From Anaerobutyricum hallii (GTDB lineage: Bacteria; Bacillota; Clostridia; Lachnospirales; Lachnospiraceae), in the NCBI RefSeq assembly GCF_900209925.1, contig NZ_LT907978.1:2017001-2081000 (forward strand): a stretch of 64,000 nucleotides of DNA, read 5' to 3'. The number at the start of each line of letters is the position of its first letter. Position 1 is the first letter of the stretch. Below the pieces are notes generated by a model. The model did not search any database. It worked only from the letters and a program-made list of their open reading frames with translations, and was not told the origin of the DNA. Positions 18,464 to 28,570 of this stretch are shown here, one piece after another. The position numbers and the translations under genes were made by a program.

Positions 18464-19546
18464 TTAAATGCGTTCTGCGATAAGAGTTCCCATTTCTTTA
18501 CATCCAACCTTTGTCATTCCCTCAGACATGATATCAACGGTACGGTATCCATCCTTTAATACCTGTTTTACCGCATGATCTACAGCATCTGCTGCCTCAT
18601 CCATATTGAAGGAATAACGAAGAAGCATGGAAGCAGAAAGAATGGTTGCGATTGGATTAGCAATGTTCTGCCCTGCGATATCCGGTGCGGAGCCATGACT
18701 TGGTTCATATAATCCAAAGCTTCCTTCTTTTAAACTAGCAGAAGATAACATTCCGATAGAACCAGTTACCATGCTCGCCTCATCCGATAAAATATCTCCA
18801 AACATATTCTCTGTAAGAATAACATCAAACTGCTTTGGATCTCTTACTAACTGCATAGCACAGTTATCAACTAACATATGCTCTAACTCTACTTCCGGAT
18901 AGTCCTGAGCTACCTCATTAACAACTTTTCTCCATAAACGGGAAGAATCCAATACGTTCGCTTTATCTACGCTTGTTACTTTCTTTCTTCTCTTCATAGC
19001 GATATCAAAACCGCGGACAGCAATACGGCGAATCTCTTCTTCACTGTATGTAAGTGTATCTACAGCCTTTGTCACACCATCTTCTTCAAATGTCTTTCTT
19101 TCTCCAAAGTAAAGACCACCTGTAAGTTCTCTCATAACAACGAGATCAAATCCATCTCCGATAATATCTTCTCTTAACGGACAGGCATCTTTTAATTCCT
19201 CATAAAGATAGGCCGGTCTCATATTGGCAAATAATCCAAGTCCTTTACGGATCGCAAGGAGTCCTGCTTCGGGTCTTAAATTCGCTGGAAGCTTATACCA
19301 TGGAGAAGTTGTTGTGTTGCCACCGATGGACCCCATCAGCACAGCATCACAGCTTTTTGCTGTTTCTAAAGCTTCTTCTGTAAGAGGCTTTCCCGTTGCA
19401 TCAATAGATGCACCACCAAGAAGAATATCTGTATAATCGAATTTCTCATTATATTTCTCTGCTACTTTATCGAGCACCTTAAGTGCTTCTGCCACGATTT
19501 CCGGACCAATTCCGTCTCCTCGGATTACACCTACTTTATAACTCAT
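18464..19546 (-). CDS. leuB: 3-isopropylmalate dehydrogenase
   Basis: LeuB oxidatively decarboxylates 3-isopropylmalate in leucine synthesis. The 360 residues begin VGVIRGDGIGPEIVAEALK and contain VRELTGGLYFG, the metal/substrate region LVDNCAMQLVRDPKQFDVI and NMFGDILSDEASM. It appears to be the first gene of the operon; leuA, leuC and leuD are not here. The start follows AAGGAAAGGGATGAAACG. The 120-base gap upstream is too short for a T-box and shows none of its conserved features, so control must be by a promoter element I cannot identify. Confidence 0.96.
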   Translation of the reverse strand: MSYKVGVIRGDGIGPEIVAEALKVLDKVAEKYNEKFDYTDILLGGASIDATGKPLTEEALETAKSCDAVLMGSIGGNTTTSPWYKLPANLRPEAGLLAIRKGLGLFANMRPAYLYEELKDACPLREDIIGDGFDLVVMRELTGGLYFGERKTFEEDGVTKAVDTLTYSEEEIRRIAVRGFDIAMKRRKKVTSVDKANVLDSSRLWRKVVNEVAQDYPEVELEHMLVDNCAMQLVRDPKQFDVILTENMFGDILSDEASMVTGSIGMLSSASLKEGSFGLYEPSHGSAPDIAGQNIANPIATILSASMLLRYSFNMDEAADAVDHAVKQVLKDGYRTVDIMSEGMTKVGCKEMGTLIAERI

Positions 19547-19668
19547 CGTTTCATCCCTTTCCTTTTTCTTCTATCTTCATACCCTTTATGAATTAAGACG
19601 CATCATTTCCTGCAAATTAATAATTCAAATACTTATGGGTATAGATACTCACGTTTCTTTATCATATC

Positions 19669-20481
19669 TCATTTTTCTATTATAATCAATCTTTTTTCCA
19701 GACATTCCTGTACTTTATTGCAAAATTCTCTCCATGCCTGCTCATGTTTTACATAATATTTAGGACACATTTTTCCTGTAACGTCATAATGGCGAATCAC
19801 ATTTTGGGAAGATAATCCATACATCTTGCAAATCCATGCTGTCAGACGCACGACAGAATCATAAGTTTTCTCATTAAACTTTCCATCCTTTCCCGGGTGA
19901 CAGCACTCAATAGAAATCGTATCTTTATTTCTGTTATTCGATGCATAAGAAATCTCATTTTGTGGAATACACTGAATAATCTCTCCATCTAAGCCGACAA
20001 TATAATGGCTGCTTGCCTTCGTAGTATGTGTATTTTGGAGATTATTAAAATAATCCCGATTCTCCTTTGCCGTACTACCTGGATTCGCAACATAATGAAT
20101 CACTACACCTTTTACTTTTTTAAGGGCGATTCCGCTTCTGCTATATGGGTTCTTATCTAAAAAGTCTTCTGTGATTTCCGGTCTCCCACAAGGTCCATCC
20201 TCTGCGGGAAGTACTCGATTACCGGATGCTTCTCCCTTTTCCTGCTCCTGTGATGTTCCTGCTACTTTCGCCGGCATCCAAAGTAGGCTATTATGTAAAA
20301 CAGAAATAAATAATGCCAAAAGAAAAACCGTAATAATCAGCTGCTTTTTATTTGACGTCTTTCTAGTTGATATCTTTCTATTTGATGTCTTTTTCTTTCC
20401 TCTGCGTTTTTTCCCAGACTTTTTCCTTTTCCTCACTTTATTATTCTTCCAGACCTGTTTCCGGTCTCTGGAAAAAAACAT
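19669..20481 (-). CDS. Membrane-anchored N-acetylmuramoyl-L-alanine amidase (Amidase_2 type)
   Basis: The predicted protein starts with a very basic cytosolic stretch (KVRKRKKSGKKRRGKKK type) and has one membrane segment (LIITVFLLALFISVLH, about residues 47-65). The extracellular zinc amidase domain carries VVIHYVANPGST, SSHYIVGLDGEIIQCIP and the metal/catalytic RHYDVTGKMCPKYY. It should cut the bond between N-acetylmuramate and the stem peptide. The start is set at the inner ATG after GAAAGAGGTGATCAG, 30 nt inside the longest frame. It follows guaB in the same direction but is separated from it by a strong terminator. Confidence 0.85.
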   Translation of the reverse strand: MFFSRDRKQVWKNNKVRKRKKSGKKRRGKKKTSNRKISTRKTSNKKQLIITVFLLALFISVLHNSLLWMPAKVAGTSQEQEKGEASGNRVLPAEDGPCGRPEITEDFLDKNPYSRSGIALKKVKGVVIHYVANPGSTAKENRDYFNNLQNTHTTKASSHYIVGLDGEIIQCIPQNEISYASNNRNKDTISIECCHPGKDGKFNEKTYDSVVRLTAWICKMYGLSSQNVIRHYDVTGKMCPKYYVKHEQAWREFCNKVQECLEKRLIIIEK

Positions 20482-20526
20482 CTGATCACCTCTTTCTAAA
20501 GTAAAAATCAAACTTTCCTATAAAGT

Positions 20527-20566
20527 AAAAAAACTGCGCAGATGAAGATTCCCCCATCTGCGCAGC
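20527..20566 (-). terminator. Intrinsic terminator of guaB
   Basis: CTGCGCAGATG (20534-20544) pairs perfectly with 20555-20565 around a 10-nt loop. On the minus strand a run of T follows. It begins 15 bases after the guaB stop codon. Confidence 0.9.
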
Positions 20567-20580
20567 CCTTTGCGTTCTTA

Positions 20581-22077
<1,497 letters not shown>

Positions 22078-22093
22078 CTAATATTAGTAAATT

Positions 22094-22122
22094 ATGTTAG
22101 CAAATAAATCCACTTTTGTCAA
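22094..22122 (-). promoter_or_regulatory. Sigma-A promoter of guaB
   Basis: On the minus strand TTGACA (22117-22122), a 17-nt spacer and TAACAT (22094-22099) stand upstream of guaB, giving a leader of roughly 55 nt. No purine riboswitch pattern is visible in that leader. Confidence 0.75.
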
Positions 22123-22231
22123 CGTGGCAAATAAAACAGTTTTTTATAAAATTCCGGCTTAAATGTTATACAATTTCACGTATTGCAAAAAATAGACGAA
22201 AAATCTGACTTTTTAAATTTTAAAAAATAGA

Positions 22232-22350
22232 TGAACCACCAAATCCTGTAATATATAAAAATGCTTCGTTTCACTGCATCCAAACCGCTCAATCGCAGCT
22301 TGGCCTTGCTCAAAGGCACATTTTTATATATGACAGGATTCGGTGGTTCT
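22232..22350 (+). repeat. Long hairpin repeat, member 4
   Basis: The outer arms (about 22233-22264 and 22318-22349) are complementary over about 30 positions with a few mismatches. An inner stem CCAAACCGCT/GCAGCTTGG sits between the junction sequences ATGCTTCGTTTCACTGCA and CCTTGCTCAAAGGCACA. These junctions are nearly the same as in member 5, although both stems differ. It lies after the orphan gene at 22395-22889. The rest of the gap to guaB holds only the guaB promoter. Confidence 0.8.
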
Positions 22351-22394
22351 GTTTATTCTCAAACCTTCAAAATAAGACTTCTCGTTCTTTTTTA

Positions 22395-22889
22395 TTATTT
22401 GGTTTTACGAATAGAAATCGTTTGCAGATATTTTGCCCTCTTAATATCCGCTTCTATTTCTTCCTTCATTTCTTCGTATGTTCCTTCTTCTTTTGCTTCA
22501 GAAATCATTTCTTTAATTTCTTCGTCCGTCATGCTAAACGAATATGCCAGGCCAATTCTTTTTGCCTCATATGTTCCCAATTCATCTTCGGCAGGGCTTT
22601 GATTCAATCTTACAATCAATTCTATAACAACATCTTTCATCTCAGAAAAAATATTAGTACCATTTAACATCACAACATGACTATGTTCTTCATCGTTTCT
22701 AATTTCTATTTCATCGATACAATTATTCGAATCTACATGTACTAAAAGTGATGACTCGTAAAAATAGTAATTATCTTCGTACTTATCAACTTCACCCACA
22801 GCTTTCACAACAGACGAAATACTATTTCCAAACATAATCTCTATACCATCACATTGAATACCCTTACCCACTTCAATCTGTACTTCCAT
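22395..22889 (-). CDS. Hypothetical acidic protein between two hairpin repeats
   Basis: I do not recognise this 164-residue protein. It starts after ACGGGAGATATTTAAAA, a good ribosome site. The first half looks like a small beta-rich domain (GDGIEIMFGN-like region, then YYFYESSLLVHVDSNNCIDE). The second half is a strongly acidic, probably helical tail (TDEEIKEMISEAKEEGTYEE). No signal peptide or membrane segment is seen. The overall look resembles small immunity-type or adaptor proteins found next to effectors, but no toxin partner is present. It is a single gene with a family hairpin on each side, which hints that it is accessory DNA. Confidence 0.7.
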   Translation of the reverse strand: MEVQIEVGKGIQCDGIEIMFGNSISSVVKAVGEVDKYEDNYYFYESSLLVHVDSNNCIDEIEIRNDEEHSHVVMLNGTNIFSEMKDVVIELIVRLNQSPAEDELGTYEAKRIGLAYSFSMTDEEIKEMISEAKEEGTYEEMKEEIEADIKRAKYLQTISIRKTK

Positions 22890-23068
22890 TTTTTAAATAT
22901 CTCCCGTTCAATATATTTTTATAGACATAATATTCCATCTTGTTTGCAAAAGCAAGCTCACATCATTTTCTTCTGAAAAATCCCCCAATCCATCAGATAA
23001 ACAATACATAAAATTTTTTATTGAGAAGTTTAAGGTTTTTCCGCTAATTTGTAGTTTTTAAAATGAAC

Positions 23069-23186
23069 AGAACCTCCGGAATTTATAGTATGTAAAAATG
23101 CGCCTTAGAGCAAGCTCTTAATGCGGGTGAGCATTAAGAGTGCAGTGATACGAAGCATTTTACATACTATAAATTTCGGAGGTTCG
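23069..23186 (-). repeat. Long hairpin repeat, member 5
   Basis: Arms of about 31 bp (23070-23101 and 23154-23185) enclose a perfect 10-bp inner stem (CTCTTAATGC with its complement). On the minus strand the junctions read ATGCTTCGTATCACTGCA and CTTGCTCTAAGGCGCAT, the best match to member 4. It lies just downstream of nfnB and upstream of the orphan gene, and probably ends the nfn transcript. Nothing else is seen in the 326-base gap. Confidence 0.82.
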
Positions 23187-23215
23187 TCCGTCTTATTCAA
23201 ACTGGTAAATCAGAA

Positions 23216-24613
23216 TTATTTACTTGACAATTTCTCATCAATTGCAGCGGCAGCTTTCTTTCCAGCTCCCATAGCAAGGATTACTGTAGCAGCTCCTGTT
23301 ACAGTGTCTCCACCAGCGTAAACGTTCTCTTTGGAAGATTCCATTGTTTCTTCGTTTACGATGATTCCACCCCACTTCTGGCACTCAAGACCTGGTGTTG
23401 TGTGACGGATTAATGGGTTAGGGCTCTGGCCGATCGCAACGATTACTGTCTCAACATCAAGGATGTAGTTAGAGCCTTCAACCGGTACAGGACGTCTTCT
23501 TCCAGATGCATCTGGCTCGCCGAGTTCCTGTTTGATGATCTCCATTCCTTTTACCCAGCCGTTATCATCACCAACGATCGCAGCAGGGTTATTTAAGAAC
23601 TTAAAGATGATTCCTTCTTCTTTTGCGTGATGAAGCTCTTCTAAACGGGCAGGAGCTTCTTCTTCGCTACGACGGTATACGATATAAACTTCTTCTGCAC
23701 CAAGACGTTTTGCTGTTCTTGCTGCATCCATAGCTACGTTACCAGCACCTACTACGGCAACTCTCTTTCCAACCTTTACTGGTGTTGGAACTTCTGGGAA
23801 CTTGTAACCTTTCATAAGGTTTACACGAGTAAGGAACTCATTAGCGGAGTATACTCCAAGTAAGTTCTCTCCCGGAATATTTAAGAATCTTGGCAGACCT
23901 GCACCGCTTCCTACGAATACTGCCTCGTAACCGTCTTCCATCAGTTCATCGATTGTCACAGAACGTCCAACGATTACGTTTGTCTCGATATCTACACCAA
24001 GATCTTCTACGCTCTTGATCTCTCTTGCAACTAAGGCTTTAGGCAGACGGAATTCAGGAATACCGTAGCTTAAAACACCACCGGCTTTATGTAAAGCTTC
24101 AAATACTGTTACATCGTAACCTTTCTTAATCAGCTCGCCTGCACAGGTGATTCCGGATGGACCAGAACCTACTACAGCAACCTTCTTACCGTTCTTTTTA
24201 ATCTCTGCCTTTACTGGTGCAGCATGTTCCATATGATAATCTGCAACGAAACGCTCCATACGTCCGATGGCTACCGGCTGTCCCTTGATACCACGCACAC
24301 ATTTACCTTCACACTGGTTCTCCTGTGGGCATACACGTCCACAGATTGCAGGAAGTGCATTTTCACTTGTGATGATCTCATAAGCAGCTTCAAAGTCTCC
24401 TTCTGCTACTTTCTCGATAAATCCTGGAATTGGTACATTTACCGGACATCCGCCTACACAAGGTTTATTCTTACAGTTTAAACATCTTGTTGCTTCTTCC
24501 ATCGCCATCTCAGCAGTATAACCAAGAGCAACCTCATCAAAGTTTTTATTTCTTACGTCTGGTGCCTGTTCCGGCATTGGAACCTTTGTCAGACTCATAT
24601 TCTTCTTTGCCAT
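23216..24613 (-). CDS. nfnB: NfnB-type subunit of NADH-dependent ferredoxin:NADP+ oxidoreductase (GltA-like)
   Basis: This flavoprotein has an N-terminal [4Fe-4S] domain (CLNCKNKPCVGGCPVNVPIPG-type cysteines near residues 42-60, CGRVCPQENQCEGKC near 90). It also has two Rossmann domains: VAVVGSGPSGITCAGELIK for FAD and VAVVGAGNVAMDAARTAKRL for NADP(H). At 465 residues it matches NfnB/SudB and the glutamate synthase small subunit, but its partner is an NfnA-like gene and no gltB is near. NfnAB couples ferredoxin and NADH oxidation to NADP+ reduction by electron bifurcation. Its start follows GGAGGAGAAGCATAAG, one base after nfnA ends. Confidence 0.9.
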   Translation of the reverse strand: MAKKNMSLTKVPMPEQAPDVRNKNFDEVALGYTAEMAMEEATRCLNCKNKPCVGGCPVNVPIPGFIEKVAEGDFEAAYEIITSENALPAICGRVCPQENQCEGKCVRGIKGQPVAIGRMERFVADYHMEHAAPVKAEIKKNGKKVAVVGSGPSGITCAGELIKKGYDVTVFEALHKAGGVLSYGIPEFRLPKALVAREIKSVEDLGVDIETNVIVGRSVTIDELMEDGYEAVFVGSGAGLPRFLNIPGENLLGVYSANEFLTRVNLMKGYKFPEVPTPVKVGKRVAVVGAGNVAMDAARTAKRLGAEEVYIVYRRSEEEAPARLEELHHAKEEGIIFKFLNNPAAIVGDDNGWVKGMEIIKQELGEPDASGRRRPVPVEGSNYILDVETVIVAIGQSPNPLIRHTTPGLECQKWGGIIVNEETMESSKENVYAGGDTVTGAATVILAMGAGKKAAAAIDEKLSSK

Positions 24614-24614
24614 C

Positions 24615-25448
24615 TTATGCTTCTCCTCCCAGTGCCATCATCTTACATTCGTGTTCTTCTTCTTTAAACATTCCCTGACGCTTCATACATTCATCAAAGT
24701 CTACAAGGAATCCGTCAAAGTCCGGTCCGTCTACACAGGCAAACTTTGTCTCTCCGCCGATCGTAACACGACATCCACCGCACATTCCTGTTCCGTCAAT
24801 CATGATCGGGTTCAAAGATACCATTGTATGAAGATCAGCAGGTTTTGTAACATTCACAACATTCTTCATCATGATCAGTGGTCCGATAGCGATACACTCA
24901 TCATAAACTTCTCCTTTATCTAAAAGATCCTGAAGAACCGTTGTAACAAATCCCTTTGTTCCTTCACTTCCGTCATCTGTTGCTATATAAACATTCTCAC
25001 AAAATTCGCGGAACTTATCAGCCCATAAAACGTACTCTTTGCTCTTACCACCAATGATAACATCTACTTTTGTTCCGTTCTCAGCCAACTTACGAAGCTG
25101 TGGATACAGAGGGGCAGCTCCAACACCACCGGCAACACCGATGACTTTGTTCTCTCTCTTTTCAAGAGATGCAGGTACTCCGAGAGGACCTACAAAGTCT
25201 GCCAGATACTCGCCTTCTTTCTTCTGGCTTAATAGAGTTGTTGAATATCCTAAAATCTGATAGATAATAGTAACAGTCTCTTTTTCTCTGTCATAATCTG
25301 CGATAGTAAGTGGTACTCTCTCACCATCTTCATCCACACGAAGAATGATGAACTGTCCAGGCTCACATTTACGTGCTACGAAAGGAGCATGGATTTCCAT
25401 CAGTTCTACAACGCTGTTGAGCGTTTCTTTTTTTACGATTTTGTACAT
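24615..25448 (-). CDS. nfnA: NfnA-type FAD/NAD-binding subunit with [2Fe-2S] cluster
   Basis: A ferredoxin-NADP reductase-like protein of 277 residues. The flavin domain has RVDEDGERVPLTIADYDREK, the NAD domain has VIGVAGGVGAAPLYPQLRKL, and the C-terminal cysteines GTGMCGGCRVTIGGETKFAC bind a [2Fe-2S] cluster as in NfnA/SudA and dihydroorotate dehydrogenase electron-transfer subunits. Pairing with nfnB decides for NfnA. The start is put at the ATG preceded by GTGAGGTGTAACC, 15 nt inside the longest frame. The pair is one transcript that begins after the glnS terminator. Confidence 0.9.
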   Translation of the reverse strand: MYKIVKKETLNSVVELMEIHAPFVARKCEPGQFIILRVDEDGERVPLTIADYDREKETVTIIYQILGYSTTLLSQKKEGEYLADFVGPLGVPASLEKRENKVIGVAGGVGAAPLYPQLRKLAENGTKVDVIIGGKSKEYVLWADKFREFCENVYIATDDGSEGTKGFVTTVLQDLLDKGEVYDECIAIGPLIMMKNVVNVTKPADLHTMVSLNPIMIDGTGMCGGCRVTIGGETKFACVDGPDFDGFLVDFDECMKRQGMFKEEEHECKMMALGGEA

Positions 25449-25537
25449 ACGGTTACACCTCACTCATAATCTCGCCAATCTAAGTAACTAAATTTTAGCG
25501 TGCCTTTATTATTACATGAACAAGAAAAAAACTCAAG

Positions 25538-25573
25538 TAAAAACCGCAGAAAATGAGTCTTTCTGCGGTTTTC
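25538..25573. terminator. Bidirectional terminator after glnS
   Basis: AAAACCGCAGAAA pairs with TTTCTGCGGTTTT around an 8-nt loop, with A and T runs outside. It stands between the glnS stop and the nfnA start. Confidence 0.85.
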
Positions 25574-25633
25574 TGCTTTTATCCTGTCATAAATATAACG
25601 ATAAGTTCATAACAAATCCCGAGAGCTTACACC

Positions 25634-27301
25634 TTATTTTTTGGGTTTATAAGAGCTCTTCAGAGAAACAACTCGGTTAAATACCAAATGATCCTCTGTA
25701 CTGTCTTTTGCATCACAGCAGAAATATCCCTGTCTTACAAACTGGAAACTATCATAAGCCTTGCTATCTTTCAGACCAGCTTCTAACTTACATTCCGGAA
25801 GAATCGTCAGAGAATTTGGATTTAAATTAAGACTTCCATCCTCATTGTAAACACCCTTCTCTTCATCCACAATGTTCTCATATAAACGAACTTCTGCATC
25901 TACACATTCATCTGCACATACCCAGTGAATCGTTCCTTTTACTTTACGTCCGGTAAATCCGCTTCCGCTCTTTGTTTCCGGATCATACGTACAGTGGATT
26001 TCTGTCACTTTGCCGTTCTCATCTGTAATGTAATCTGTACATTTTACAAAATAAGCATTCATAAGACGAACTTCATTGCCCGGATACATACGGAAATATT
26101 TCTTTGGAGGGTCAATCATAAAATCATCTCTTTCGATATAAAGTTCACGACCAAAGGCAACTTTACGACTTCCCAACTCCTCATTCTCTTTATTATTCTC
26201 TACATCCAGGTACTCAATCTGTCCTTCCGGATAGTTTGTAATAACAACCTTTACAGGATCAAGAACTGCCATCACACGAGACTTCTTAAGTTTTAAATCA
26301 TCACGAATACAAAATTCTAACATCGCATAATCTACAGAACTCTGTGCTTTAGAAACACCTGCAAGCTCAATAAAAGTACGGATAGCATCCGGGGTAAAAC
26401 CTCTTCTTCTAAGAGCTGCGATGGATACGAGACGTGGATCATCCCATCCATCTACGACACCATCTTCTACTAACTTTTTAATGTAGCGCTTTCCGGTAAT
26501 TACATTGGTCAAATACATTTTTGCAAATTCAATCTGTCTTGGAGGCTGTTCGAAACCAACTTCTTTTACAACCCAGTCGTAAAGAGGTCTGTGGTCTTCA
26601 AATTCCAGCGTACAGATAGAATGTGTTACACCCTCGATTGCATCTTCAATTGGATGTGCAAAATCATACATTGGATAAATACACCATTTATCTCCTGTAT
26701 TATGATGTGTCATATGTGCAACGCGGTAGAGAATCGGATCTCTCATGTTAATATTACCGGCAGCCATATCAATCTTTGCTCGAAGTACTTTCTCTCCATC
26801 TGCAAATTCACCATTCTTCATCTTTTCAAAAAGTTCAAGATTCTCTTCTACAGAACGGTTACGATATGGGCTTTCTTTCCCAGGTTCTTTTAATGTTCCT
26901 CTGTATTCACGAATTTCTTCTGCGGACAGATCACAGACATATGCTTTTCCTTTCTTAATCAAAGAAACGGCTGCCTCATACATCTGATCAAAGTAGTTGG
27001 ATGCAAAAAACAGTCTGTCTTCATAATCTGCCCCTAACCACTGCACATCTTTCTTAATAGATTCTACGAATTCCATTCTTTCTTTTGTAGGATTCGTATC
27101 ATCAAAACGCAGATTAAACTTGCCATGATACTTCTGTGCCAGCCCATAGTTTAATAAAATAGACTTTGCATGTCCGATATGAAGATATCCGTTTGGTTCC
27201 GGAGGGAATCTGGTCATGACATGATCATACACACCCTCTTCTAAATCTTTATCAATCGCCATCTCTATAAAATTTTTCGATACTTTTTCTTTTTCTTCCA
27301 T
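25634..27301 (-). CDS. glnS: Glutaminyl-tRNA synthetase
   Basis: A class I synthetase of 555 residues that charges tRNA-Gln. The HIGH motif is in [18 protein letters not shown], the substrate region follows ([10 protein letters not shown]-like: [16 protein letters not shown]), and [11 protein letters not shown] is the glutaminyl-specific segment before the anticodon-binding beta barrels. The KMSKS loop appears as the variant [12 protein letters not shown]. Presence of GlnRS suggests direct charging, not only the GatCAB route. The start is the second ATG, 6 nt inside the longest frame, because AGGAGG touches the first. A consensus promoter lies just upstream. Confidence 0.96.
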   Translation of the reverse strand: MEEKEKVSKNFIEMAIDKDLEEGVYDHVMTRFPPEPNGYLHIGHAKSILLNYGLAQKYHGKFNLRFDDTNPTKERMEFVESIKKDVQWLGADYEDRLFFASNYFDQMYEAAVSLIKKGKAYVCDLSAEEIREYRGTLKEPGKESPYRNRSVEENLELFEKMKNGEFADGEKVLRAKIDMAAGNINMRDPILYRVAHMTHHNTGDKWCIYPMYDFAHPIEDAIEGVTHSICTLEFEDHRPLYDWVVKEVGFEQPPRQIEFAKMYLTNVITGKRYIKKLVEDGVVDGWDDPRLVSIAALRRRGFTPDAIRTFIELAGVSKAQSSVDYAMLEFCIRDDLKLKKSRVMAVLDPVKVVITNYPEGQIEYLDVENNKENEELGSRKVAFGRELYIERDDFMIDPPKKYFRMYPGNEVRLMNAYFVKCTDYITDENGKVTEIHCTYDPETKSGSGFTGRKVKGTIHWVCADECVDAEVRLYENIVDEEKGVYNEDGSLNLNPNSLTILPECKLEAGLKDSKAYDSFQFVRQGYFCCDAKDSTEDHLVFNRVVSLKSSYKPKK

Positions 27302-27353
27302 TCTCATCCTCCTGTAATTCTATAAAGGCTTCGATTCCCTTTAACTGCGTTCT

Positions 27354-27382
27354 ATCATATCATACTTATTTTTCCTGTACAA
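27354..27382 (-). promoter_or_regulatory. Sigma-A promoter of glnS
   Basis: TTGTAC (27377-27382), 17 nt, TATGAT (27354-27359) on the minus strand. It overlaps the gap between glnS and the hydrolase gene. No T-box is seen; the leader would be only about 45 nt. Confidence 0.7.
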
Positions 27383-27389
27383 GTGAAAA

Positions 27390-28058
27390 TCAACGGTCTT
27401 CTTCTTTATAGAAGTAAGTATTGTCTCCAATCTGCCCATATTTCTTATAACCTTTCAGCTTTTTATACGAAGAAGCACGAAAATACATGATATAAGAAGG
27501 CAGATTTCTTTTTTTGCCGGCAAGCGCATCGTCTACCGCCTGTATACATTCCTGAGATGGCTTTCTGTCTATATATGGATATGTCTCAGTTTTTTTGTCA
27601 TAATATGCACTAAATTGTGCCTTTTCCCTCACTACATCCATTAAATCATCCGGATATTTGTCAGATTCTAAACGATTTAACATACAGCTAATCACCGCTA
27701 ACGAACCTTCGTACCCTGTATCACATTCCATAGAAACCACTTTATAAAGAATCTGGCGGTCACCGGCACTGATTTCATTATCATATTTTACCGGAACCGC
27801 CATCGTCTCTTTTACTTTTTTCTTATTACTTATTTTATTACTTTTCTCATTACTTTTTTTATGATTCCTCTGCTTTTTTATTTCTGTCTGTTTTTTCTCT
27901 TGCTGAAGCTGTAAAAAAGTACGCCCTTCAAAAGAAATCCAGTCGTCCGCTACAAATGGAAAAAGCATCTGTGATGCACTGACATTCTGAAACCAAAAAA
28001 GCCACAACACTAACACCAGTAAAATATGCCTGTAATTCCCATGTTTTTTTCTATTCAT
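27390..28058 (-). CDS. Secreted SleB-like cell wall hydrolase
   Basis: A 222-residue protein with a signal peptide (HILLVLVLWLFWFQNVSAS), then a Lys/Asn-rich linker (NHKKSNEKSNKISNKKK). The C-terminal Hydrolase_2 domain carries GDRQILYKVVSMECDTGYEG, CMLNRLESDKYPDD and AQFSAYYD. Such domains cleave peptidoglycan and occur in spore cortex lytic enzymes SleB/CwlJ. The start is set at the ATG after CAGGAGAAAAAT; the longer frame reading upstream lacks a ribosome site. It is read before glnS in the same direction. A germination role is possible but not proven by the sequence. Confidence 0.85.
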   Translation of the reverse strand: MNRKKHGNYRHILLVLVLWLFWFQNVSASQMLFPFVADDWISFEGRTFLQLQQEKKQTEIKKQRNHKKSNEKSNKISNKKKVKETMAVPVKYDNEISAGDRQILYKVVSMECDTGYEGSLAVISCMLNRLESDKYPDDLMDVVREKAQFSAYYDKKTETYPYIDRKPSQECIQAVDDALAGKKRNLPSYIMYFRASSYKKLKGYKKYGQIGDNTYFYKEEDR

Positions 28059-28140
28059 ATTTTTCTCCTGTCTTATTATTTCGCTATCGCGATTTCTAAT
28101 AATATATGACAAGAAGACAAAAAATATGCATTTTTGATTT

Positions 28141-28227
28141 TTTGACCTTGGTATCATAAAAGGTATTTTTTCCCTGATTTGATGTCACGAATTACTCCGT
28201 ATTTTAACCTTTTGACCCTGGTATCAT
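28141..28227 (+). repeat. Two direct copies of a 17-nt motif, 70 bp apart
   Basis: TTTGACCTTGGTATCAT (28141-28157) and TTTGACCCTGGTATCAT (28211-28227) differ at one base. They lie in the noncoding stretch between the SleB-like gene and tRNA-Thr, each preceded by a T-run. They may be a regulator's binding sites or copies of a small dispersed motif. Confidence 0.55.
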
Positions 28228-28275
28228 CATATTGTGCCAATAGTACATATTTTTTAAAAATTTAATAAAATTCCG

Positions 28276-28304
28276 TTGACAAACCGAATAGGGCATGATA
28301 GAAT
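28276..28304 (+). promoter_or_regulatory. Sigma-A promoter of tRNA-Thr
   Basis: TTGACA (28276-28281), 17-nt spacer, TAGAAT (28299-28304), ending 29 nt before the tRNA. This is a near-consensus strong promoter. Confidence 0.85.
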
Positions 28305-28333
28305 CCTTTTTGTCAGGTTTGTATATCTGAATT

Positions 28334-28406
28334 GCTGATGTAGCTCAGTCGGTAGAGCGTCGCCTTGGTAAGGCGGAGGTCTCGAGTTCAAGTCTCGTCA
28401 TCAGCT
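28334..28406 (+). tRNA. tRNA-Thr (anticodon GGT)
   Basis: A 73-nt cloverleaf: acceptor GCTGATG/CATCAGC, D arm GCTC-GAGC, anticodon loop TTGGTAA (anticodon GGT), T arm with GTTCAAG, discriminator T. CCA is not encoded. It has its own promoter and a terminator about 20 nt downstream, so it is a single-tRNA transcript on the plus strand. Confidence 0.96.
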
Positions 28407-28424
28407 TATATCTATGCTGAAAAA

Positions 28425-28471
28425 GAAAAAGAGAGTTATCCAATGAATATTATTGGATAATTCTCTTTTTC
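28425..28471 (+). terminator. Terminator of tRNA-Thr
   Basis: AAAAAGAGAGTTATCCAAT pairs over 19 bp with its complement at 28452-28470 and ends in a T run. It is symmetrical and can also stop minus-strand transcription. Confidence 0.9.
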
Positions 28472-28570
28472 ATTATATATACCAAATGTGAAATGAGATA
28501 TACCATGTACTATTAGGGAATCCTTGTTATAGTACATGGCTGTTTTTGCAACATTCTCTTAAGCAGACAA

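Noticed and set aside
19547-19668. T-box or other riboswitch upstream of leuB
   Set aside because: The gap is about 120 bases, has no T-box core sequence, and shows no terminator hairpin.
23216-25448. Glutamate synthase small subunit (gltD) for the GltA-like gene
   Set aside because: No large subunit is adjacent, and the partner gene is a [2Fe-2S] FAD/NAD protein, the NfnA/SudA arrangement.
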